Origin: Thermoanaerobaculia bacterium
GTDB taxonomy: Bacteria; Acidobacteriota; Thermoanaerobaculia; Gp7-AA8
Direction: 5' to 3'
Length of the DNA stretch: 40,940 nt
Assembly: GCA_016650215.1 (NCBI GenBank)
Contig: JAENWF010000116.1
Span: 1 to 40,940 of the forward strand
The notes below the pieces were generated by a model. The model saw only the letters and a program-made list of their open reading frames with translations, made no database searches and was not told where the DNA came from. Below are positions 15,858 through 22,127 of the stretch, piece after piece. The translations under genes and the position numbers were made by a program. Within the stretch, counting starts at the first letter, position 1, and each line of letters begins with the position of its first letter.

Positions 15858-16298
15858 ATGCGACATGTGATCGTCATCAGCGCTCTTCTGCTCGTTCTCT
15901 CCGGCTGCACCGCGATTCAGCAGCAGAAGGCGCAGCCGCCGCGTCCCGACGATCTTCACTTTCACAACCTGCAGGTCCTGCCGCAGAACATCGCGCGGAA
16001 GGATTTAGTCGACATCATGAAGGGATTCACCCGAGCTCTCGGCGTCCGCTGCCAGCACTGCCACGTGCAGACTGCGGAGACCCCGAAGGAAACGTTCGAC
16101 TTTCCCTCCGACGCCAAGCCGAAAAAAGACGCCGCCCGCGTCATGATGCGGATGACCGAGCGGATCAACACGCAATACGTCGCAAAGATCAACAACGCCC
16201 ACACCACAGTCACATGCTGGACCTGCCACCGCGGACATACCCAGCCGGACATCCAGCCAAGTGCGCCCGCCGCGGCGCCGGTAGGTGGGGGGCGGTGA
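15858..16298 (+). CDS. Dihaem c-type cytochrome lipoprotein, reaction-centre cytochrome subunit-like
   Basis: This 146-residue lipoprotein has a signal sequence and a lipobox LLVLSGC, with lipidated C17, so it should be membrane-attached on the outer face of the cytoplasmic membrane or in the periplasm. Two haem-binding motifs are visible: CQHCH (65-69) and CWTCH (120-124). The NLQVLPQNI...MKGFTRALGVRCQHCH pattern matches, from memory, the photosynthetic reaction-centre cytochrome c family (PF02276). Non-phototrophic Acidobacteriota and related bacteria carry many stand-alone members. Methionines in MMRMTERIN may be axial ligands. No redox partner is adjacent. Electron transfer is certain in kind, but the pathway is unknown. 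Confidence 0.86.
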   Translation: MRHVIVISALLLVLSGCTAIQQQKAQPPRPDDLHFHNLQVLPQNIARKDLVDIMKGFTRALGVRCQHCHVQTAETPKETFDFPSDAKPKKDAARVMMRMTERINTQYVAKINNAHTTVTCWTCHRGHTQPDIQPSAPAAAPVGGGR

Positions 16299-16321
16299 AC
16301 GCGAGCCGCAAGGCGCTGGAC

Positions 16322-16396
16322 GTTTAACGGTGAACAGTTAGCCGTTAACCGTAGACCCACTCGTCACTCGTAACGCGTCACTCGTAACGCGTCACC
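16322..16396. repeat. Mixed heptamer element upstream of the ECF sigma gene
   Basis: A hairpin-forming block, TTAACGGTGAAC then AGTTAGCCGTTAACC, is followed by 7-bp units CTCGTCA, CTCGTAA, CGCGTCA, CTCGTAA, CGCGTCA. Two sequence families of heptamer thus lie side by side. The element ends about 34 nt before the ECF sigma -10 box. Confidence 0.75.
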
Positions 16397-16429
16397 CACC
16401 CCAATGCACCCGAACCGCCCATTCCTCCG

Positions 16430-16435
16430 TATATA
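16430..16435 (+). promoter_or_regulatory. -10 box of the ECF sigma gene, leaderless type
   Basis: TATATA lies 6 nt before the ATG at 16442. No Shine-Dalgarno is present, so the transcript is predicted to begin at or next to the start codon. Confidence 0.45.
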
Positions 16436-16441
16436 GCCAGC

Positions 16442-16981
16442 ATGACGGCGGTTTTCACGGAGGCGGCGATTCCGGAGGGGTTGCTCGCGAGAGCGCGCGA
16501 GGGCGACCACTCGGCGTTTGCCGGCATCGTCGAAGAGCAGGAGGCGATGGTGTTCAGCATCGCGTTTCATTTCTTCAACGACCGGTCGAGGGCTGAGGAG
16601 ATTGCGCAGGATGCGTTTCTTCAGCTCTACCGGAGCCTTGGGACGATCGAGTCGGAGTCGCACCTGGTGCACTGGCTGCGGCAGGTAACGACGCGGCGGT
16701 GCATCGACTCGATGCGGCGCACGCGTCTGCGGGCGGTCTCGATCGACGAAGTCGCGGAGCTCGCGGGACCGCAGCGCGTCGCCGATCCTCTGCTCGAACG
16801 AAAACTGCGCGAGCTCGTCGCGGGGCTTCCCGAGACGCAGCGTCTCGTCGTCACGCTTCGGTACCAGGAGGACCTCGACCCGGCCGAGATCTGCCGCATC
16901 GTCGGACTGCCGGTCAACACGGTGAAGAGTCATCTGCATCGCGCGTTGCGCGCGCTGCGGCGGAAACTCGGAGATCAATGA
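16442..16981 (+). CDS. ECF-family RNA polymerase sigma factor
   Basis: This 179-residue alternative sigma factor has only regions 2 and 4. Region 2 spans about residues 30-95 (EEQEAMVFSIAFHFFNDRSRAEEIAQDAFLQLYRSL, then LVHWLRQVTTRRCIDSMRR). Region 4 spans about 120-175 (LPETQRLVVTLRYQEDLDPAEICRIVGLPVNTVKSHLHRALRALRRKL). The stop overlaps the start of the next gene (ATGA), a small membrane protein that probably regulates it. The two DUF4252-type genes downstream are likely in the same operon. The signal is unknown. Confidence 0.94.
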   Translation: MTAVFTEAAIPEGLLARAREGDHSAFAGIVEEQEAMVFSIAFHFFNDRSRAEEIAQDAFLQLYRSLGTIESESHLVHWLRQVTTRRCIDSMRRTRLRAVSIDEVAELAGPQRVADPLLERKLRELVAGLPETQRLVVTLRYQEDLDPAEICRIVGLPVNTVKSHLHRALRALRRKLGDQ

Positions 16982-17295
16982 TGGACATCGAACGGGATTT
17001 GAACGATGCGCTCCGGCGCAGAGAGGCGCCTGCGGGCTTCGCCAGCCGCGTGATGGCGCGAATCGAGAGCGGGGAGGCGGACGCGCCTGCCGCTCATCCG
17101 GAGAGAAAACCGTGGCGGGCGATCGCGGCCGCGATCCTTCTCACCGCGGTCCTCGGCGGATGGGCCGCGCATCAGGAATCAGAGCGGCGCGCCGGCGAGC
17201 GTGCCCGCGATGAGGTGCTTCTCGCGCTTCGCATCACGAGCGAGAAGCTGCACGAAGCACGCGAACAGGTCAACGAAATCGGAACGAATCACTGA
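16978..17295 (+). CDS. Single-pass membrane protein, probable anti-sigma factor of the ECF sigma
   Basis: The 105-residue protein has a charged cytoplasmic N-terminal part (DIERDLNDALRRREAPAGFASRVMARIE). One membrane helix follows at about residues 47-62 (AIAAAILLTAVLGGWAA), then a polar helical tail outside. The ATGA overlap with the ECF sigma gene and the one-helix topology are typical of an anti-sigma partner. It has no zinc-binding ZAS motif, so the assignment rests on context. A second ATG follows directly at 16981 and could be used instead. Confidence 0.7.
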   Translation: MMDIERDLNDALRRREAPAGFASRVMARIESGEADAPAAHPERKPWRAIAAAILLTAVLGGWAAHQESERRAGERARDEVLLALRITSEKLHEAREQVNEIGTNH

Positions 17296-17307
17296 CAGGA
17301 GTCATTC

Positions 17308-17826
17308 ATGCGCAAGTACGCTTTCTTTCTTCTTACGATCTTTCTCGCGCTGCCGGCATCCGCGCAGCGCATCAACATCGACATCCCGGGACTGGCCGAA
17401 CGGGCGGCGGAGGTCATCGACGTGACCCTCGACGCGCAGATGCTGCGCGTCGCTTCGAAGTTCTTTTCGAGCAGGGACAGCGACCGCGCAGTGCGGGAGA
17501 TGGTGAACGGTCTCGAGGGGATCTATGTCCGCAGCTACGAGTTCGACAAGGTGGGTGAGTACGATCGCGCCATCGTCGACCGCCTGCGCTCGCAGCTCGG
17601 AGCCGAGTGGAAAAAGATCGTGAACGTGCGGAGCCGCGACCGCGAGAACGTCGAAGTGTTCCTGCACATGCGCGGTGATGCGGTACGCGGTCTCTTCGTC
17701 ATCAGCGCCGAGCCTCGGGAGCTGACCATCGTGAACATCGTCGGGCCGATCGATATCGACAAGCTCGGGAGTCTCGAGGGGCAGTTCGGGATCCCGAAGA
17801 TGTCGATGGAGAAGGGAAAACAGTGA
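17308..17826 (+). CDS. Secreted DUF4252-like protein
   Basis: This 172-residue protein has a cleavable signal peptide (about 1-19, ending PASA). The mature domain has GLEGIYVRSYEF near the middle and later VFLHMRGDAVRGLFVISAEPRELTIVNIVGPIDIDKL. This arrangement matches, from memory, DUF4252, a periplasmic family often encoded beside ECF sigma/anti-sigma pairs. A ribosome-binding site GACAGGAG precedes the ATG. Its stop overlaps the next gene's GTG start by 4 bp. Function is unknown; a role in envelope signalling is suggested only by position. Confidence 0.8.
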   Translation: MRKYAFFLLTIFLALPASAQRINIDIPGLAERAAEVIDVTLDAQMLRVASKFFSSRDSDRAVREMVNGLEGIYVRSYEFDKVGEYDRAIVDRLRSQLGAEWKKIVNVRSRDRENVEVFLHMRGDAVRGLFVISAEPRELTIVNIVGPIDIDKLGSLEGQFGIPKMSMEKGKQ

Positions 17827-18293
17827 AGGGCCGCATCGCCGTCGCGGCGCTTTCTCTGCTCATTGCGCAGCCGATCTTCGCCGACTTCAGCGCGCTGGCC
17901 GGCGCTGTCGAGCGCCACCTCGGCGTCACGCGCACCTGGATGCCGTTTCTCGGGATGGCGCGCGTCTTCGTCCGAGCCGCACATCCGAAAGGCGTTCATG
18001 ACTTCCAGCTCGCGCTCTTCGAGGGAGGTCGCGGATCGGGCGGCGAGACCATCGAGCAGATCCTGAGAAGGGCGGTCGGTCCCGGTTTCTCGCCGATCGT
18101 GCGCGTCCACTCGTCGCGCCGTGACGAGTGGTCGTTCATCTACGCGAAGCCCGGCAACAACGGCGTGATCGAGCTGATGATCGTGAATCATGAGCCGACC
18201 GAGACCGTCGTCGTGCGTGTCACCGCGGATGCGGGCAAGGTGATGAACGAGCTGAACAAGCCGGGAGGCGTCGCGGGGATCGGACGGGACTGA
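17823..18293 (+). CDS. Secreted protein of the ECF cluster, distantly DUF4252-like
   Basis: The 156-residue product has a signal peptide (about 1-20, ending FA) and a compact domain. Its last strands (EWSFIYAKPGNNGVIELMIVNHEPTETVVVRVTADAGKV) resemble the end of the preceding protein (VEVFLHMRGDAVRGLFVISAEPRELTIVNIV). The two genes may be ancient duplicates. The start is GTG, overlapping the previous stop (GTGA). I recognise no named family with confidence. It is the last gene of the ECF sigma operon. Confidence 0.75.
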   Translation: MKGRIAVAALSLLIAQPIFADFSALAGAVERHLGVTRTWMPFLGMARVFVRAAHPKGVHDFQLALFEGGRGSGGETIEQILRRAVGPGFSPIVRVHSSRRDEWSFIYAKPGNNGVIELMIVNHEPTETVVVRVTADAGKVMNELNKPGGVAGIGRD

Positions 18294-18301
18294 GTTTGGC
18301 G

Positions 18302-18307
18302 TAGAAT
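18302..18307 (+). promoter_or_regulatory. -10 box of the sigma-70 gene, short leader
   Basis: TAGAAT lies 20 nt before the ATG at 18328. The implied leader is about a dozen nucleotides and contains no Shine-Dalgarno. Confidence 0.4.
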
Positions 18308-18327
18308 TCGGGCCTCTCAAAATCACC

Positions 18328-19500
18328 ATGGCCCGCTACGAGGAACGCGATACTTCGTACGACCTCCTCAGCCAGTACCTGCAGGAGATCGCGCAGATTC
18401 CGCGCCTTACGCCGGAGCGCGAAAAAGAGCTCGGGCGGCGCGTGCAGCAGAACGACCGCGCCGCGGTCGAAGAGCTGGTCGAAGCCAACCTCCGGTTCGT
18501 CGTCTCCTACGCGAAGCGCTATCGCAACGCGCACGTGCTCTTCCTCGACCTCATCAACGAGGGGAACATCGGCCTGATGCATGCGGCGCGGAAGTACGAT
18601 CCCGACAAGAACGTCAAATTCATCACCTACGCGGTCTGGTGGATCCGCCAGGCAATCCTTCATGCGCTCTCCGAGCAGGGAGGGAACTTCCGCCTTCCGC
18701 CGAAGCGGGCGAATCTGATGTACCGGCTCGAGAAGGCGATCGCCGCCGCGATCAGCGACGGGACTCACGTGCCGACGCCGGAAGAGCTGGCTGCGAGTCT
18801 CAGCATCACCGTGCGTGAGGTCAACACTCTGATGCAGGCCAGCACCGACAACTTCTCGCTCAGCGCCGAGCTCAATGACGAGTCGCACACCGAGCTGGCC
18901 GACATGATCGAGCAGACGAGTGTGCCGAGCGTGGAAGCAGAGATGGAGGGACAGTCGCGCCGCGCCGAGCTCCTGCAGCACATCTCGGTGCTCTCACCCA
19001 AAGAGCGCCTCGTGCTGACCCTCCGCCATGGCGTGAGCGACAACATTCCGAAGCGCGTCGATGAGATCGCTGAATTTCTCAACCGCGACCGCGAGCATGT
19101 CGCGACGATGCTCGAAGGGGCTACGGCGACTGTGTGCGAGGCACTCTCGATCAGCGAGAGCGAGCTCGCGGTACTGCTGCTCCACACGAACCCCAACTCC
19201 GACGCGCCGAAACGTTTCTGGGACGAGCTCGGCGACCTGACGCTGGGGATGACACCGCATATAGACGCGCGCCGCTTCGATGCGCTCAACAGTCTGCGGC
19301 AGCACGGCGCCGTGCAACAGGCTGTCGAGGCGCTTCCCCTCGAAGAGAAGACGATCGTGAAACTCCGATACGGAGTGCTGCAGGATGAAGAGCTCACCCT
19401 GCGCGACATCGGCGAGATCCTCGGCCTCTCGCGCGAGCGCGTGCGCCAGATCGAGTCGCGCGCCGAAGCGAAATGCAGAAGGAGCGTGAAGCGAAGCTGA
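18328..19500 (+). CDS. Sigma-70 family factor with two tandem region-4 domains
   Basis: The 390-residue protein is an RpoD/RpoS/RpoH-type sigma. Region 1.2 is at about residues 11-46 (YDLLSQYLQEIAQIPRLTPE). Region 2 is at about 50-120 (NLRFVVSYAKRYRNAHVLFLDLINEGNIGLMHAARKYD and the -10-binding VWWIRQAI). Region 3 is at about 125-205. A region-4-like helix-turn-helix unit follows at about 213-270 (LSPKERLVLTLRHGV, then VDEIAEFLNRDREHVATMLEGA). A linker spans 271-325, and a second, canonical region 4 lies at about 330-388 (LPLEEKTIVKLRYGV, then LRDIGEILGLSRERVRQIESRA). The first copy lacks the SRERVRQIE consensus, so promoter contact probably uses the second. Group 2 sigmas usually have one region 4. 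The next gene starts inside its stop codon. Confidence 0.9.
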   Translation: MARYEERDTSYDLLSQYLQEIAQIPRLTPEREKELGRRVQQNDRAAVEELVEANLRFVVSYAKRYRNAHVLFLDLINEGNIGLMHAARKYDPDKNVKFITYAVWWIRQAILHALSEQGGNFRLPPKRANLMYRLEKAIAAAISDGTHVPTPEELAASLSITVREVNTLMQASTDNFSLSAELNDESHTELADMIEQTSVPSVEAEMEGQSRRAELLQHISVLSPKERLVLTLRHGVSDNIPKRVDEIAEFLNRDREHVATMLEGATATVCEALSISESELAVLLLHTNPNSDAPKRFWDELGDLTLGMTPHIDARRFDALNSLRQHGAVQQAVEALPLEEKTIVKLRYGVLQDEELTLRDIGEILGLSRERVRQIESRAEAKCRRSVKRS

Positions 19501-19763
19501 TGGCCGACCCTGCGAATCCTCCGATGGGGCGACTCGACGCGTTCGATGTCGGATCGAAGAAGCTGACGATCCAGACCGAGTTCTTTCCCCGTCCCGAGTG
19601 GCATGTCGAGACGAAGGTTTACCTCGCCGGCGCCGTGAAGAAGGTCTACACTGCCGACCTTTCTTCGATGCCGGAAGCCGACCTCCAGAAATTCGTCAAC
19701 GAATTTCACCAGACCAAGATGGACGAGATTGCCGCCGGTCTGCGCAACAAGAGTGCGCAGTAG
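19500..19763 (+). CDS. Small hypothetical protein coupled to the sigma factor gene
   Basis: The 87-residue soluble protein starts at the ATG sharing one base with the sigma stop codon (TGATG). I recognise no family. It has a predicted beta-rich centre (KLTIQTEFFPRPEWHVETKVYLAGAVKKVYTADL) and a C-terminal amphipathic helix (ADLQKFVNEFHQTKMDEIAAGL). Tight coupling suggests co-expression, and possibly interaction, with the unusual sigma factor; that is inference. Confidence 0.7.
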   Translation: MADPANPPMGRLDAFDVGSKKLTIQTEFFPRPEWHVETKVYLAGAVKKVYTADLSSMPEADLQKFVNEFHQTKMDEIAAGLRNKSAQ

Positions 19764-19766
19764 CCC

Positions 19767-20147
19767 ATGCGTCTCGAACATCTGACCGAGGAGGAGGAGG
19801 ACTTCTGGCGAGGCGAGTTCGCCCGGGAGAACTGGATCTTCGGCGCGCTCGAGCTCAGTGTCACCCTCCCTGAATTCGCCGGTGGCGTCCCCGCGCTGCG
19901 GCGCATGCATTTCGGCTACTACCTCCAGCCGCTGCATCTGAATGCCGACGACCGCGAAGACCTCCCGAGAAAACTCGCCTTCGTTCTCGCACGCCGTAAG
20001 CCGCCGCTCGATTTTTTCGAGCTTTCCGGCGCCGGCCTCCGCATCCCGCACTGCTTCCCGACCGGCTTTACCCTCGGATCCGTGCTGCGAATCACACTGC
20101 AGGAGTTGAAGAGACTTCCGCTGCGCGAACCGCTGACGCGGGGCTGA
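19767..20147 (+). CDS. Hypothetical protein, third gene of the sigma operon
   Basis: The 126-residue protein opens with an acidic helix (EHLTEEEEDFWRGEFARENW). It contains VPALRRMHFGYYLQPLHLN, then DLPRKLAFVLARRKPPLDFFELSGAG. No signal peptide, membrane helix or recognised domain is visible. The ATG follows the previous stop by 3 nt. An inverted-repeat element lies immediately downstream and probably marks the operon end. Confidence 0.65.
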   Translation: MRLEHLTEEEEDFWRGEFARENWIFGALELSVTLPEFAGGVPALRRMHFGYYLQPLHLNADDREDLPRKLAFVLARRKPPLDFFELSGAGLRIPHCFPTGFTLGSVLRITLQELKRLPLREPLTRG

Positions 20148-20159
20148 TTGCTGCATTGT

Positions 20160-20257
20160 TATCCTGAGCGAAGCGAAGGATCTTCTGAGAGCACAGGCGA
20201 TGCCTTTGCACGATCGTCGCTCGTGCTATCAGAAGATCCTTCGCTTCGCTCAGGATG
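20160..20257. repeat. Long inverted-repeat element (CCTGAG family, copy 3)
   Basis: Both ends carry the GAAGCGAAGG subtype: TATCCTGAGCGAAGCGAAGG at left and its inverse ending GCTCAGGAT at right. The core CTTCTGA...TCAGAAG pairs, as does AGCAC...GTGCT. It sits 38 bp before the ABC exporter start and could extend artefactual ORFs into non-coding sequence. Confidence 0.87.
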
Positions 20258-20280
20258 AGAAGCACCCGCCTCACTCGAAA

Positions 20281-20286
20281 TACAAT
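20281..20286 (+). promoter_or_regulatory. -10 box of the ABC exporter gene, leaderless type
   Basis: TACAAT lies 9 nt before the ATG at 20296, with no Shine-Dalgarno between them. Confidence 0.45.
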
Positions 20287-20295
20287 GTCCCTCCC

Positions 20296-22038
20296 ATGAC
20301 CCCCGTTCGTCGTCTTTTTCATTATTTCAGTCGGTACCGGATGTCGTTGACGCTTGGGGCGTTGTGTGTCGTCGGTTCGGCGGTGTTTTCGTTGCTCAAG
20401 CCGATGATCATCGGCAACGCTGTGAATCAGCTTGCGCAGGCCGTGTCTCGGGGGACCATGGTCCGCTACGGGTTGCTGCTGGTTGGCGCGGCGGCGATCG
20501 AGGGGGTGTTCCTCTACCTGCAGCGGTCGATCATCATCGGTGCGTCGCGCAGGATCGAGTTCGACATGCGCAACGACTTCTACGGGCACCTGCAGCGGCT
20601 TCCTTTGCGGTTCTACCAGGAGCAGAGAACCGGCGATCTGATGTCACGCGCGACGAACGACCTCGCGTCGGTGCGGATGCTCATCGGTCCAGCGGTGATG
20701 CATGCCTTCTCATCGCTGCTCGTGGTGACCGGCGCGTTCGTGATGATGCTCCGTATCGACCGCAACATGGCCCTGCTGTCGTTGATGGCAGTGCCGGTCG
20801 TCGCGGGTCTCGTGAAATTCTTCGGGCAGCGGATTCACGTCCGCTTCCGCGCCGTGCAGGACTACTTCGGAGATATCTCGGCGCGCGTGCAGGAGAACCT
20901 GTCCGGCGTCCGCGTCGTCCGTGCTTTCACGCAGGAAGATAACGAGATCGCGACGTTCAAGCGGATGAACCGCGAGTACGTCGAGCGCAATCGCTCACTC
21001 ATTCGTCTCAGCGCGATGTTCTATCCGGCGCTGCATGCGCTGATCGGTCTGATGTTCGTGCTGATCTTCTTCCTCGGATCGCGCAAGATCATCGCCGGCC
21101 AGTTCACGATCGGCTCCTTCGTCGCGTTTCAGTTCTACCTCGGACGCATGATCTGGCCGCTCATCGCCCTCGGATGGGTGATCAACCTCTTCCAGCGCGG
21201 CATGGCCTCGATGCAACGGCTCACCGAGATCTGGAACGAGCAGGGTGCGAGCGAGGCGGAGAGCGGCCTGGCGGGCGCACATGCGATTCGCGGCGAGCTC
21301 GAGATCCGCGATCTCACGTTCTCCTACGGCGGCGCGCACTCGGCACTTCGTCATGTGAACCTTCGCGTGCAGCCCGGACAGACGATCGGCATCCTCGGAC
21401 GAACCGGCAGCGGAAAATCGACGTTGCTCTCGCTCGTGACGCGCACGTTCGAGCCTCCGCATGGCACGATTTTCATCGACGGTCGACCGATCGAGACAAT
21501 CCCGATGCGTCAATTGCGCGAATGGATCGGCGTCGTTCCGCAGGAGAGCTTCCTCTTCTCCGAGTCGATCGCCGAGAACATCCGCTTCGGTCGCGCCGAG
21601 GCGAGCGCGGATGAAGTCAGCCACGCCGCCGAGCTCGCGGGGCTGACGAGCGATGTGGCCGCATTTCCGAATGGTCTGGAGACCGTCATCGGCGAACGCG
21701 GCATTACTCTGTCAGGCGGACAGAAGCAGCGCACCGCAATCGCGCGCGCACTCGTCCGTGAGCCCGCGATCCTCATCCTCGACGACTCGCTCAGCGCTGT
21801 CGATACCTCGACCGAAGAGCGAATCCTCTCGGCGCTCCGAAAAGTGCGGAAGGGACGGACCGTTCTGATCGTCTCCCACCGCGTCTCATCGGTCAAGGAC
21901 GCCGACCACATCATCGTTCTGGAGGATGGAACGATCGTCGAGCGCGGCAATCACGAGGCCCTGATCGCAAAAGACGGCTACTACGCAGACCTCTATCGCA
22001 GACAGACGATCGAGGCGGAACTGGAAGAGATCGCTTGA
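20296..22038 (+). CDS. ABC exporter half-transporter, degenerate-site subunit
   Basis: This 580-residue type IV ABC exporter half has six membrane helices (about residues 15-315) and a C-terminal ATPase domain. Walker A is GRTGSGKST near residue 370, the signature is LSGGQKQR near 472, and Walker B ends ILILDDSLSAVD. Aspartate replaces the catalytic glutamate. The partner gene at 22128 has the reverse pattern (normal glutamate, altered signature), the hallmark of heterodimers such as BmrCD or TM287/288. The ATG at 20296 is chosen because the upstream in-frame sequence is an inverted-repeat element. The substrate (drug, lipid or peptide) is not predictable. Confidence 0.92.
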   Translation: MTPVRRLFHYFSRYRMSLTLGALCVVGSAVFSLLKPMIIGNAVNQLAQAVSRGTMVRYGLLLVGAAAIEGVFLYLQRSIIIGASRRIEFDMRNDFYGHLQRLPLRFYQEQRTGDLMSRATNDLASVRMLIGPAVMHAFSSLLVVTGAFVMMLRIDRNMALLSLMAVPVVAGLVKFFGQRIHVRFRAVQDYFGDISARVQENLSGVRVVRAFTQEDNEIATFKRMNREYVERNRSLIRLSAMFYPALHALIGLMFVLIFFLGSRKIIAGQFTIGSFVAFQFYLGRMIWPLIALGWVINLFQRGMASMQRLTEIWNEQGASEAESGLAGAHAIRGELEIRDLTFSYGGAHSALRHVNLRVQPGQTIGILGRTGSGKSTLLSLVTRTFEPPHGTIFIDGRPIETIPMRQLREWIGVVPQESFLFSESIAENIRFGRAEASADEVSHAAELAGLTSDVAAFPNGLETVIGERGITLSGGQKQRTAIARALVREPAILILDDSLSAVDTSTEERILSALRKVRKGRTVLIVSHRVSSVKDADHIIVLEDGTIVERGNHEALIAKDGYYADLYRRQTIEAELEEIA

Positions 22039-22041
22039 AGA

Positions 22042-22120
22042 CGGAGGACTGAGTGACGAGGACTGAGGACTGAGTGCGGCAGAATCAAACTCAGTCCTCA
22101 GCCCTCAGTCCTCAGTCCTG
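22042..22120. repeat. Inverted heptamer array between the two ABC genes
   Basis: Units such as GAGGACT, GAGTGAC, GAGGACT, GAGGACT and GAGTGCG are followed by AGAATCAAA. Inverted units then follow (TCAGTCC, TCAGCCC, TCAGTCC, TCAGTCC). The array fills almost the whole 89-bp gap inside this operon. Confidence 0.85.
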
Positions 22121-22127
22121 ATCATCA

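Noticed and set aside
15858-16298. Evidence for phototrophy from the reaction-centre-type cytochrome
   Set aside because: No reaction-centre or bacteriochlorophyll genes are present, and stand-alone members of this cytochrome family are common in non-phototrophs.
18765-20156. Minus-strand 463-codon open frame
   Set aside because: It is antisense to the sigma factor and the two genes after it. The product is serine/arginine-rich with no domain.
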